A DNA stretch of 42,515 bases, taken from contig CALVYD010000014.1 of assembly GCA_944371995.1 (NCBI GenBank), forward strand, positions 1 to 42,515, written 5' to 3'. This stretch comes from an uncultured Bacilli bacterium. GTDB lineage: Bacteria > Bacillota_I > Bacilli_A > RF39 > UBA660. Positions 15,890 through 22,978 of the stretch are shown one piece after another; position 1 is the first letter of the stretch, and every line of letters begins with the position of its first letter. The position numbers were made by a program, and so were the translations under genes. Under the pieces are notes generated by a model, which saw only the letters and a program-made list of their open reading frames with translations, searched no databases and was not told the origin of the DNA.

Positions 15890-17512
15890 ATGAAAGGACA
15901 AAATATGTACCTAGCTTTTGGTAGTGAAGTAATTTATGATGACGCCGAGTTTAGTATTGAAGAAAAAGATAAAGTAGGCGTTGTTGGAGTAAATGGTGCT
16001 GGAAAGACTACGTTATTTAAGATTATTTTAAAGGAAGAGAGATTGGATGGTGGAAAGGTTACTATTCATAATAAAAAGATTGGCTATCTTCCACAGGAGA
16101 TTAGTTTCCAAGATAAGGAAATGAATGTTCTAGATTATCTTTATCATGCTAGACCAATCGAAAAATTAGAAAAAGAGTTAAATAGTATTTATGAAAGTCT
16201 TCCTAATGCAGAAGAAAAAGAGCAGAAACGATTATTAAGACGAGCGCAACAAATACAAAATGAATTAGATTGTCTGCATCAGTATACTGCAGAAGATGAA
16301 TTGTTATCTTTGATTGAGAATATGAAAATAGATAGTGAATTATTAGAGATGAAGGTAGGAGATTTATCTGGAGGACAAAAATCAAAAATAGCTTTCGCCC
16401 GACTTCTTTTTTCTAATTCTGATATTTTACTTTTAGATGAGCCTACAAATCATTTAGATATGAAGACGAAAGATTTTGTTACGAATTATTTAAAAAATTA
16501 TCATGGCATGGTCTTAGTAATTAGTCATGATATTGATTTTTTAAATGAAGTGATTACGAAAACTATGTTTATTAATAAAGTTACTCATAAGATAAAAGTA
16601 TATAAAGGAAATTATACAGAGTTCAAAAGATTATATGCGGATGAGATGTTGCAGAAGGAATTAAGAATTCGAGAACAAGAACGAGAAATTAAACATTTAG
16701 AAGAAGTGGTAAAAAGAGCAGAACAGGCATCTGCTACCAATCACAAATTAAAGAAAATGGGTCAGTCTCGTAAAAAAATGTTAGAGAAAAAGTTAGAGGA
16801 ATTGGAAAGCAGAGAAGAGAAATATAAAACAGTTACGATGAAGGTAGAGCCATTAGAAAAAAGTGGTAAGATACCATTAGAAGTCAATCATCTAACGTTC
16901 CATTATCCAAATAAAAAAGATTTATATCGCAATCTTTCTTTTCAAATGGCAAGAGGAGAAAAATTCTTAATCGTTGGAGAAAATGGTGTAGGAAAGTCGA
17001 CCTTATTAAAATTGATTATGAAGCAGTTAAAACCTATTCAAGGAGAAATTGAGTACGGGTATCATGCGAGTATTGCTTACTATGCCCAGGAGTTAGAAAT
17101 ATTAGATGAGAATAAAACAATTTTAGAAAATATTGATAATCCTAACTATAATGACCAAGAACTACGAACTTTCCTAGGAAATTTTTTATTTTCAAACGAT
17201 GATGTATTTAAAAAAGTGAGTGTTCTATCTCCAGGAGAAAAAGCTAGAGTTGCCTTATGTAAGATATTAATTCAAAGAACTAATATTATTATATTAGATG
17301 AGCCAACAAATCACTTTGACCCGGAAACACAAGCAATCGTTGGAGAAAATTTTAAAAATTATACAGGTACTTTAATTATGGTTAGTCATAATCCAGCTTT
17401 TGTAGAACAAATAGGTGTAACTAGAATGTTAGTATTACCAGAAGGAAAAGTAGTAGAATACAAAAAAGAACTTCTACATTATTACTATTACTTAAATACG
17501 GAATTAGTATAA
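15890..17512 (+). CDS. ABC-F family ATPase
   Basis: This 540-residue protein has two ABC domains and no membrane segment, so it belongs to the ABC-F class that acts on the ribosome. Domain 1 has Walker A GVNGAGKTT (33-41), signature LSGGQKSKIAFARL and Walker B ILLLDEPTNHLD. A charged linker helix (~245-310, KELRIREQEREIKHLEEVV) is the P-site tRNA-interaction element. Domain 2 has GENGVGKSTLLKL, LSPGEKARVAL and IIILDEPTNHFD. Some relatives protect ribosomes from antibiotics and others are housekeeping translation factors; the sequence does not tell which. Confidence 0.93.
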   Translation: MKGQNMYLAFGSEVIYDDAEFSIEEKDKVGVVGVNGAGKTTLFKIILKEERLDGGKVTIHNKKIGYLPQEISFQDKEMNVLDYLYHARPIEKLEKELNSIYESLPNAEEKEQKRLLRRAQQIQNELDCLHQYTAEDELLSLIENMKIDSELLEMKVGDLSGGQKSKIAFARLLFSNSDILLLDEPTNHLDMKTKDFVTNYLKNYHGMVLVISHDIDFLNEVITKTMFINKVTHKIKVYKGNYTEFKRLYADEMLQKELRIREQEREIKHLEEVVKRAEQASATNHKLKKMGQSRKKMLEKKLEELESREEKYKTVTMKVEPLEKSGKIPLEVNHLTFHYPNKKDLYRNLSFQMARGEKFLIVGENGVGKSTLLKLIMKQLKPIQGEIEYGYHASIAYYAQELEILDENKTILENIDNPNYNDQELRTFLGNFLFSNDDVFKKVSVLSPGEKARVALCKILIQRTNIIILDEPTNHFDPETQAIVGENFKNYTGTLIMVSHNPAFVEQIGVTRMLVLPEGKVVEYKKELLHYYYYLNTELV

Positions 17513-17613
17513 TGAAGTTGAAAATCTTGAAGAAAGTAAAGGTTTATGATTATGATGTTATAAATATAGGAGAAAAGACATGCATTAAAATGGAAATATT
17601 TGATTTCGTTTAG
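17512..17613 (+). CDS. Possible 33-residue ORF downstream of the ABC-F gene
   Basis: An ATG overlaps the stop codon of the ABC-F gene (TAATGA) and the frame runs 33 codons to TAG, encoding a basic peptide (MKLKILKKVKVYDYDVINIG...). It ends just before the operon terminator. No family is recognised and such short overlapping frames arise by chance, so confidence is low. Confidence 0.3.
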   Translation: MKLKILKKVKVYDYDVINIGEKTCIKMEIFDFV

Positions 17614-17619
17614 TTAGGT

Positions 17620-17657
17620 AGTATTCAATTTGCGACGGTAAATTGAGTACTTTTTTG
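17620..17657 (+). terminator. Strong Rho-independent terminator of the MBL/ABC-F operon
   Basis: A 12-bp stem (AGTATTCAATTT paired with AAATTGAGTACT, one G-T pair) with an 8-base loop is followed by TTTTTTG. It insulates the TetR-controlled region that follows. Confidence 0.92.
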
Positions 17658-17708
17658 TTTATAAGAAATTTGCTTTTTAAAATGTCGATTTAAAATTTTA
17701 AAAAATAA

Positions 17709-17737
17709 TTGACATTGTGTCAGAAAACACATATAAT
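17709..17737 (+). promoter_or_regulatory. Near-perfect sigma-A promoter of the redox island
   Basis: TTGACA (17709-17714) and TATAAT (17732-17737) are 17 bases apart, a full consensus promoter. Palindromes overlapping the -35 and lying just past the start point suggest tight repression. Confidence 0.9.
17710..17722. promoter_or_regulatory. Operator palindrome 1 (over -35)
   Basis: TGACA-TTG-TGTCA is a perfect inverted repeat overlapping the -35 hexamer. It shares its TGAC/GTCA half-sites with palindrome 2. Binding by the adjacent TetR protein is inferred. Confidence 0.65.
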
Positions 17738-17748
17738 GATATTAGAAA

Positions 17749-17763
17749 CTGACGTGATGTCAG
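17749..17763. promoter_or_regulatory. Operator palindrome 2 (5' leader)
   Basis: CTGAC-GTGAT-GTCAG is a perfect inverted repeat about 12 bases after the -10 box, between the predicted start point and the TetR ribosome site. It is a likely second TetR operator. Confidence 0.7.
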
Positions 17764-17777
17764 AGAAAGGAGATACT

Positions 17778-18383
17778 ATGTCACACAGTGATTTAAGAAA
17801 AGAGGAAATAGTTCATGCATGTAAAGAATTATATGACAAATATAATTTTAAAGATATTACAATAAAATTGATAAGTGAGCAAACATCTTTTTCTAGGCCC
17901 TCCATATATAACTACTTTGAAACTAAGGAAGAAATATTCTTAGCATTATTTCAAAGAGAATATGAAGAGTGGAGTGAGGCGATAGATAAGATTAGAGATG
18001 ATAATGATACTCTTACAAAAGATAAGTTTGCTAGTCTATTAGCACATACCATTGAAGAAAGAGAAAGACTATTAAAACTACTATCGATGAATATGTATGA
18101 TTTAGAAGAAAACAGTAGAATGGAAAGATTAATAGAATTTAAAGAAGCATATGGTAATGCGGTTCATTCTGTAAAACTTTGTGTGAATAAATTTTTTAAG
18201 GATATGAATGATGAAGAAGTTATGAAATTTATTTATTCGTTTTTTCCATTTATGTTTGGTATATATCCTTATGCAATAGTGACTAAAAAGCAAAAAGAAG
18301 CTATGGAGAAAGCAGGGATAAACTATAAATATCATTCTATTTATGAAATTGCCTATACTGGAATAAAAAAATTATTAGGATAG
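17778..18383 (+). CDS. TetR/AcrR family transcriptional regulator
   Basis: This 201-residue repressor-type protein has an N-terminal helix-turn-helix (~8-52), with EEIVHACKELYDKYNFKDITIKLISEQ and the recognition region SFSRPSIYNYFETKEEIF, diagnostic for TetR. The C-terminal ~140 residues form the usual divergent ligand-binding helical domain; the ligand is unknown. The start at 17778 is chosen because AAAGGAG lies seven bases upstream; an open frame reaching 17709 would run through the promoter and operators. It is the first gene of the island and probably autoregulated through the two palindromes before it. Confidence 0.93.
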   Translation: MSHSDLRKEEIVHACKELYDKYNFKDITIKLISEQTSFSRPSIYNYFETKEEIFLALFQREYEEWSEAIDKIRDDNDTLTKDKFASLLAHTIEERERLLKLLSMNMYDLEENSRMERLIEFKEAYGNAVHSVKLCVNKFFKDMNDEEVMKFIYSFFPFMFGIYPYAIVTKKQKEAMEKAGINYKYHSIYEIAYTGIKKLLG

Positions 18384-18392
18384 GGAGAATTT

Positions 18393-18899
18393 ATGAAAAA
18401 AATAGTCATACCAGTCATAATCGTAGTTATAGTGGCCATAGGAATAATGATATGCATGCAAAATACCTCTAGAGAAACAAATAATTCAGGAGAAAATATC
18501 ACGGTAAGTGGAGAAAATAAGGATAGAGAAAGTGAGGCAGGATTGATGCGAATCAGTGTAAGTGATGGTAATAATACGATTATCTATGAACTAAATGATA
18601 GTACAGCAGCAAGCAATTTATATCGTCAACTTCCACTAACGACAGAAGTAGAAAATTTTAGTTCTAATGAAAAGATTTTTTATCCTAGTAGTGATTTAAA
18701 TACAGATGATACAGAACTTGCAACTAAGGGAGATAGAGGAGTTCTTGCTTATTATGCTCCCTGGGCAGACGTTGTTATGTTTTATGATACTTTTTCTTCT
18801 GCTAATGGTCTTTATGAACTAGGTAGAGCAATCGAAGGAAGTAATCAAATTGAAAATCTTTCTGGAAAAATCACTATAGAAAAGATAAGGAGTGAATAA
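18393..18899 (+). CDS. Exported cyclophilin-like fold protein
   Basis: This 168-residue protein has an N-terminal hydrophobic segment (~4-22, IVIPVIIVVIVAIGIMICM) acting as a membrane anchor or signal. A low-complexity Asn/Glu/Ser linker follows. From ~50 it matches the cyclophilin-like domain family found in many redox gene clusters, with ELNDSTAASNLYRQLPLTTEVENF, then NEKIFYPSSDL and the conserved GDRGVLAYYAPWADVVMFYD. Catalytic isomerase activity is not established for this family. It lies 9 bases after tetR in the same transcript, before a run of flavoprotein genes. Confidence 0.82.
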   Translation: MKKIVIPVIIVVIVAIGIMICMQNTSRETNNSGENITVSGENKDRESEAGLMRISVSDGNNTIIYELNDSTAASNLYRQLPLTTEVENFSSNEKIFYPSSDLNTDDTELATKGDRGVLAYYAPWADVVMFYDTFSSANGLYELGRAIEGSNQIENLSGKITIEKIRSE

Positions 18900-18904
18900 A
18901 AAAT

Positions 18905-19438
18905 ATGAATATTGTAGTTCTAACTGGAAGTCATAATCTACATGGAACATCTAATACGTTAGTAGAAGAATTTACGAAAGGAGCAACAGAGAAAGGTCAT
19001 CAAGTAGTATGATTTGATACAGCTCTTTTGAATATACATCCTTGTATTGGTTGCAATCACTGCGGGATGAATGGTGATTGTATATTTAAAGATGATATGC
19101 CTAACATCCTAGATTATATTGAAGAAGCAGATATGATTGTATTTGCAACTCCAATATATTATTTTGGTTTTTCGGCTCAGATCAAGAGTGCGATTGATAG
19201 ATTTTATTCTAGAAATGGAAGGATACAAAGTAAGCATTTGAAATCTGTATTTATTGCGACTGCTTGGAATGATGATGAAGTTGTTATGAGTGGAATTAAA
19301 AAACACATTGATATTTTAATAGATTATTTGAACTTAGATAATCAAGGTATGATACTTGCGAAGGGATATGGTTATCCAGGAGCATCTACTGAAAAATATT
19401 ATAAAGAAGAAGCTTATCATCTAGGAAAGAGAGTTTAA
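18905..19438 (+). pseudogene. NADPH-dependent FMN reductase-like flavoprotein with in-frame TGA
   Basis: The reading frame encodes a flavodoxin-fold oxidoreductase: VVLTGSHNLHGTSNTLVEEF is the FMN loop, HPCIGCNHCGMNGDCIFKDDM is the cysteine cluster of the iron-sulfur flavoprotein-like subgroup, and FATPIYYFGFSAQIKSAIDRF is the second flavin loop. A TGA at 19010-19012 interrupts it after GHQVV, where relatives usually have a short strand ending in R-FD or similar. CGA to TGA by one transition would explain it. The downstream half could still be translated from ATG 19028 but would lack the FMN-binding loop. Everything else in the frame (about 177 codons) is intact. Confidence 0.75.
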
Positions 19439-19440
19439 TT

Positions 19441-19629
19441 ATGAAGAAGAAAATAATTATCTTCTTAGTGGTAGTACTGGTAGTTGTAATAGCAAATGTT
19501 ATTGTATTTCAATTTTTAGGAAACGATAATGAGGAAACGGTTGAATATCATGGCGGTTATAATGTATCTGAAAGCGATGATGTATCACCTATTAGTAACG
19601 ACTATAGTTACCTTATTCGGAGAAAATAA
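19441..19629 (+). pseudogene. Export leader fused to foreign sequence (remnant)
   Basis: This 62-codon frame starts with a hydrophobic helix (KKKIIIFLVVVLVVVIANVIVF) and an acidic linker similar in style to the anchored proteins at 18393 and 21647. The frame then runs into permease DNA in the wrong register and stops. It looks like the N-terminal end of a lost anchored protein, joined by deletion to the permease fragment that follows. Confidence 0.55.
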
Positions 19630-19894
19630 TGGTTATGGTATTTTGTTAGCCGCAACGATTGGTGTTCCTTTATATGTTTGTGGTGGAGGAACGATACCAT
19701 TACTTCAAGACTGGTTAAATCGAGGTATGAGTCTAGGTGCTGCAACATCATTTATGATTACAGGACCAGCAACAAAAATTACCAATCTGGGGGCATTAAA
19801 AATAGTACTGGGAACTAAAAACTTTATTATATATTTATTATTTACGATGATAAGTTCCTTAATATTAGGACTTTTCATAAATATTATTTTATAA
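19529..19894 (+). pseudogene. C-terminal fragment of a YraQ/ArsP-type permease
   Basis: From about base 19600 the frame encodes LFGENNGYGILLAATIGVPL, then CGGGTIPLLQDWLNRGMSLG and SFMITGPATKITNLGALK, followed by a final hydrophobic helix. This is the recognisable C-terminal third of the DUF318/ArsP (YraQ) permease family, whose full proteins are about 300-350 residues with a buried cysteine. The N-terminal helices are missing. The first ~20 codons of the frame come from the out-of-frame leader of the preceding remnant. A functional transporter is not expected. Confidence 0.75.
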
Positions 19895-19906
19895 AAGGAG
19901 AGATGA

Positions 19907-20338
19907 ATGATGAACGAAAAAGAATTTGAGAAAGTTAATGTATTTGGAAAAGGAAATCCAAACGATGCTTTTGCTAAGTATTTTATAGGAAATAGTTATT
20001 TAAATCCCTTAGTAGATCAAAATAGTCCTCTTTTTTTAGCAAATGTAACATTTGAACCATCTTGTAGAAACAATTGGCATATTCATCATGCGAATAAAGG
20101 TGGAGGACAAATTTTAATTTGTACAGCAGGATATGGCTGGTATCAAGAAGAAGGAAAAGATGCTGTTAGTCTAGAACCAGGAAAAGTAATTGTCATACCA
20201 GCAAATGTAAAACATTGGCATGGTGCGAAAAAAGATTCATGGTTTTCACATATTTCAATCGAAGTACCAGGAGAGAATACTTCTAATGAATGGTTAGAAA
20301 AAGTTACGGATGAGGAATATGAAAAGTTAGGAGAATAA
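19907..20338 (+). CDS. Cupin domain protein
   Basis: This 143-residue small beta-barrel protein of the cupin superfamily shows motif 1 as NNWHIHHANKGGGQILICTAG, with HIHH as metal ligands and Gln where Glu is usual. Motif 2 is PGKVIVIPANVKHWHGAKKD, with another histidine. Relatives are often encoded next to carboxymuconolactone decarboxylase-like genes and flavoproteins, as here, and some are annotated as quercetin-type dioxygenases. Substrate and metal are unknown. AAAGGAG upstream fits ATG 19907; ATG 19910 is equally possible. Confidence 0.9.
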   Translation: MMNEKEFEKVNVFGKGNPNDAFAKYFIGNSYLNPLVDQNSPLFLANVTFEPSCRNNWHIHHANKGGGQILICTAGYGWYQEEGKDAVSLEPGKVIVIPANVKHWHGAKKDSWFSHISIEVPGENTSNEWLEKVTDEEYEKLGE

Positions 20339-20750
20339 TTGCGGGAAAAATATTAATTAGTTATTTTTCTGCTAGTGGAGTAACCAAAAGAAAAGCGGAA
20401 CAATTAGCTCGGGAAGTTGGAGGAGATTTATTTGAAATCATTCCAAAAGAAAGGTATACAAACGAAGATTTAGATTGGATGAATGAAAATAGCAGATCAA
20501 CAAAGGAAAGTAGAGATAAAAATTATAGACCAGAAATGGAAGATATAAATATCAATATTGATACTTATGATACGATTTTCGTTGGATTTTCAATATGGAG
20601 GGAATCGCACCAAATGTAGTAAAAACTTTTTTAGATCAAATTGATTTAACGAATAAAAAAATCATTACATTTTGTACCTCTGGAGGATTGCCACTAGGAC
20701 CAGCTACGGAAGACTTACGAAAAACATATCCTAATGCTAACATAACATAA
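20338..20750 (+). pseudogene. Flavodoxin gene with frameshift, no normal start and short C-terminus
   Basis: Translated from ~20341, the frame reads GKILISYFSASGVTKRKAEQ, a flavodoxin FMN loop, and continues to DTYDTIFVGFSIWRE. There one base appears to be lost (near 20603-20607). In the next frame the homology resumes as IAPNVVKTFLDQIDLTNKKI and ITFCTSGGLPLGPATEDLRK. The normal ATG is absent (an ATT lies in its place, overlapping the upstream stop) and the C-terminus ends early at NANIT. Three defects suggest a true pseudogene rather than one base-calling error. An intact anchored flavodoxin lies downstream. Confidence 0.8.
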
Positions 20751-20768
20751 AAGAAAGGAAGTTATAAT

Positions 20769-21059
20769 ATGAGTTTAACAATAAATATTTATTATAAAGG
20801 AAAAAATGGTAATGCTAAAAAGTTTGCTGAAGAAATGATATCTTCTGGTCTTGTAGATAAAATAAGAAATGAGGAAGGAAACGAACGATATGAATATTTC
20901 TTTCCTATGGAAGATCCCGAAACGGTAATGCTTCTAGACCGTTGGAAAAACGAGGAAGCTTTAGATTTTCATCACAAATCAGAAATGATGCAAGAAATTG
21001 CAGAATTACGTAATAAATATAAGTTGAGTATGAAAGTAGAAAAATTTAAGAAAGGGTAG
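20769..21059 (+). CDS. Antibiotic biosynthesis monooxygenase (ABM/YgiN-like) domain protein
   Basis: This 96-residue single-domain protein has the ferredoxin-like dimeric alpha/beta-barrel fold of the ABM family. It starts SLTINIYYKGKNGNAKKFAEEM, and the second half has DPETVMLLDRWKNEEALDFHHKSEMM, the conserved W-xx-EALDxHxxS block. Family members such as YgiN oxidise quinols without cofactors. Beside quinone-reductase-like and flavodoxin genes, a role in a quinone/quinol cycle is plausible but inferred. AAAGGAAG upstream is the ribosome site. Confidence 0.87.
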   Translation: MSLTINIYYKGKNGNAKKFAEEMISSGLVDKIRNEEGNERYEYFFPMEDPETVMLLDRWKNEEALDFHHKSEMMQEIAELRNKYKLSMKVEKFKKG

Positions 21060-21067
21060 GAAAATTA

Positions 21068-21631
21068 GTGGCCAATATATTAATAGTTTCAGGACATACA
21101 AATTTAGATGATTCTGTTGCTAACAAAGAAATTTTATATAGACTAAAAGAACTATTGCCAGATCTTGAATTTGATTTGTTAAGCGAATTATATCCTGATT
21201 ATAAGATTGATGTAGAAAAAGAACAAGAAAAATTAAAGAAAGCAGACATCATAGTTTTACAATATCCTATATTTTGGTATTCCATGCCATCCTTACTAGA
21301 AAAATGGATGGAAGAAGTATTTCAACATGGATTTTCTCATGGTACTACAGGAGACAAATTAAAAGGAAAGAAATTAATCATATCATTTACTACTGGAGCA
21401 CCAGAAGAAGCTTATACAAAAGAGGGTAGAATGGCATACACGATAGAGGATTTTTTAAATCCCATCAAAGCTACTTGCAAACAATGCCAAATGGTCTATT
21501 ATGGTGCAGTAAAAACATATGGTGTTTCCTATCAAATAAGACAAGAAAAAAGCAAAGAAATCAAAGAAAAAGCATTAAAACATGCCAAGGAATTGGCGGA
21601 AATGTTAAAGGAAATAAAAAACGACCAATAA
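21068..21631 (+). CDS. NAD(P)H dehydrogenase (quinone)-like flavoprotein
   Basis: This 187-residue protein of the NQO1/KefF flavodoxin-like fold group starts with GTG and reads ANILIVSGHTNLDDSVANKE, the SGHxxxxxSxxN FMN-phosphate loop. ADIIVLQYPIFWYSMPSLLE and KWMEEVFQHGFSHG are the highly typical Q-x-P-x-W-x-S-x-P-xx-LKxW-D-V-F-x-xG-FA-xG motif block. It is expected to reduce quinones or similar electrophiles with NAD(P)H in the cytoplasm. It follows the ABM gene by 8 bases. Confidence 0.9.
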   Translation: MANILIVSGHTNLDDSVANKEILYRLKELLPDLEFDLLSELYPDYKIDVEKEQEKLKKADIIVLQYPIFWYSMPSLLEKWMEEVFQHGFSHGTTGDKLKGKKLIISFTTGAPEEAYTKEGRMAYTIEDFLNPIKATCKQCQMVYYGAVKTYGVSYQIRQEKSKEIKEKALKHAKELAEMLKEIKNDQ

Positions 21632-21646
21632 ATAGGAGAGATGAAA

Positions 21647-22291
21647 ATGAATAAAAAAATAATTATGTTAATTGTTGCTGTTGTAATAATTGCAATAGCA
21701 GGAGTATCTATTTATATGTTTACAGGAAGTAGTGATACAAACACTAATAATAATCAAAATAATAACAATGCAGTTGAAGATGATACCAATGATAATACCA
21801 ATGTAACAAGTGATGATGCTAATATTTTAGTATTATATTTTTCGATGAGTGGCAATACTGAAGCAGTTGCTAATATCATTCATGATGAAGTAGGGGGAGA
21901 TATCATTCGTTTAGAAACAGTTCAAACTTATCCTGAAGATTATGATGAGTTAGTAGATTATGCTCAAGAAGAACAACAAGATAATGCTAGACCAGAATTA
22001 AGTACAACGATTGAAAATATTGATCAATATGATACCATCTTTTTAGGTTATCCAAACTGGTGGGGAGATATGCCAATGCCAATTTATACTTTCTTAGATA
22101 ATTATGATTTATCAGGAAAAACGATTGCTCCATTTATTACTCATGGAGGAAGCGGATTATCAGGAACACCTTCTAATATTCAAGAAGAAGAACCAGATGC
22201 TACTGTACCAGAAGGACTTGCTATCTACGGAGATGATGCAAAGAATTCACAAAGTGATGTTAGAGAATGGTTAAATAGTATAGGATATTAA
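21647..22291 (+). CDS. Membrane-anchored extracytoplasmic flavodoxin
   Basis: The 214-residue product has an N-terminal hydrophobic helix (~4-25, KIIMLIVAVVIIAIAGVSIYMF) and an Asn/Asp-rich linker (~27-57). A complete flavodoxin domain follows: NILVLYFSMSGNTEAVANII is the FMN loop, and IFLGYPNWWGDMPMPIYTFL and PFITHGGSGLSGTPSN are the other flavin loops. The topology places the flavodoxin outside the membrane, unusual for an FMN carrier. I prefer ATG 21647 (GGAG about 8 bases upstream) to ATG 21641. The DUF4405 membrane gene starts one base after its stop, suggesting joint function. Confidence 0.9.
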   Translation: MNKKIIMLIVAVVIIAIAGVSIYMFTGSSDTNTNNNQNNNNAVEDDTNDNTNVTSDDANILVLYFSMSGNTEAVANIIHDEVGGDIIRLETVQTYPEDYDELVDYAQEEQQDNARPELSTTIENIDQYDTIFLGYPNWWGDMPMPIYTFLDNYDLSGKTIAPFITHGGSGLSGTPSNIQEEEPDATVPEGLAIYGDDAKNSQSDVREWLNSIGY

Positions 22292-22292
22292 T

Positions 22293-22949
22293 ATGAAAAA
22301 GAAATTACAAATGATAATAGATATTATAATGTTTATTTTATTTCTAATACTAACGGGTTATCATATTACAGGAAATACAGTTCATGAGATTTTAGGAGTA
22401 ATTACATTTATTTTATTTATCATTCATCATATTATTAATATTAAATGGTATAAGGCCTTGCCAAAAGGAAAATATACTACACAAAGAATAATATCTACTA
22501 TTACTGATTTTTTACTACTTATAGATATGCTATGTATTATGATAAGTGCAATTATGATATCTTCTACTGTATTTTCATTTTTAAATATTAAAACTACTAT
22601 GTTTGCTAGAGGATTACACTTATCTTCTACGGCCTGGGGATTAATTTTCATAGGTATACATTCAGGACTACATCTAAAGGTTTGTTTTGATAAAATGATA
22701 AATAAAGTAAAGACAACTTCTTTTGAATATACAATTTATTTACTAATATTTTTGTTGTTAGTTTATGGTGTTTATGCCTTTTTAAAAAATGCTCTATGGA
22801 AAGATTTGTTTTTAGTGACGATGTTTAAGTTTTTTGATTATGGTCAGAATCCAATAGTGTTTTATTTAGAATATTTAGCAATTTTGTTTTGTATTATTAT
22901 GATAACTTATTTTGTAATGAAGATAGTTGCAAAGAAAAAGAGGAAATAA
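22293..22949 (+). CDS. DUF4405-type integral membrane protein, probable heme b binder
   Basis: This 218-residue protein has about six hydrophobic helices. Histidines placed within or at the ends of helices (H24, H31, H45, H46, H109, H123, H127), in GYHITGNTVHEILG, FIIHHIINIKWY and LHLSSTAWGLIFIGIHSGLH, match the DUF4405 family, thought to be a cytochrome b-like heme protein of the membrane. Heme ligation is inferred from family resemblance. It is tightly linked to the anchored flavodoxin gene (one-base gap), so it could pass electrons across the membrane to or from that protein. Confidence 0.8.
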   Translation: MKKKLQMIIDIIMFILFLILTGYHITGNTVHEILGVITFILFIIHHIINIKWYKALPKGKYTTQRIISTITDFLLLIDMLCIMISAIMISSTVFSFLNIKTTMFARGLHLSSTAWGLIFIGIHSGLHLKVCFDKMINKVKTTSFEYTIYLLIFLLLVYGVYAFLKNALWKDLFLVTMFKFFDYGQNPIVFYLEYLAILFCIIMITYFVMKIVAKKKRK

Positions 22950-22978
22950 ATAGTTTAAAAGGGAGAGGAAATGATAAA

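Noticed and set aside
19010-19012. TGA as tryptophan or selenocysteine in this genome
   Set aside because: Many genes here end in TGA at conserved positions (for example 9331-9333, 29160-29162 and 30017-30019), tryptophan is encoded by TGG throughout, and no selenocysteine element is seen after the codon.
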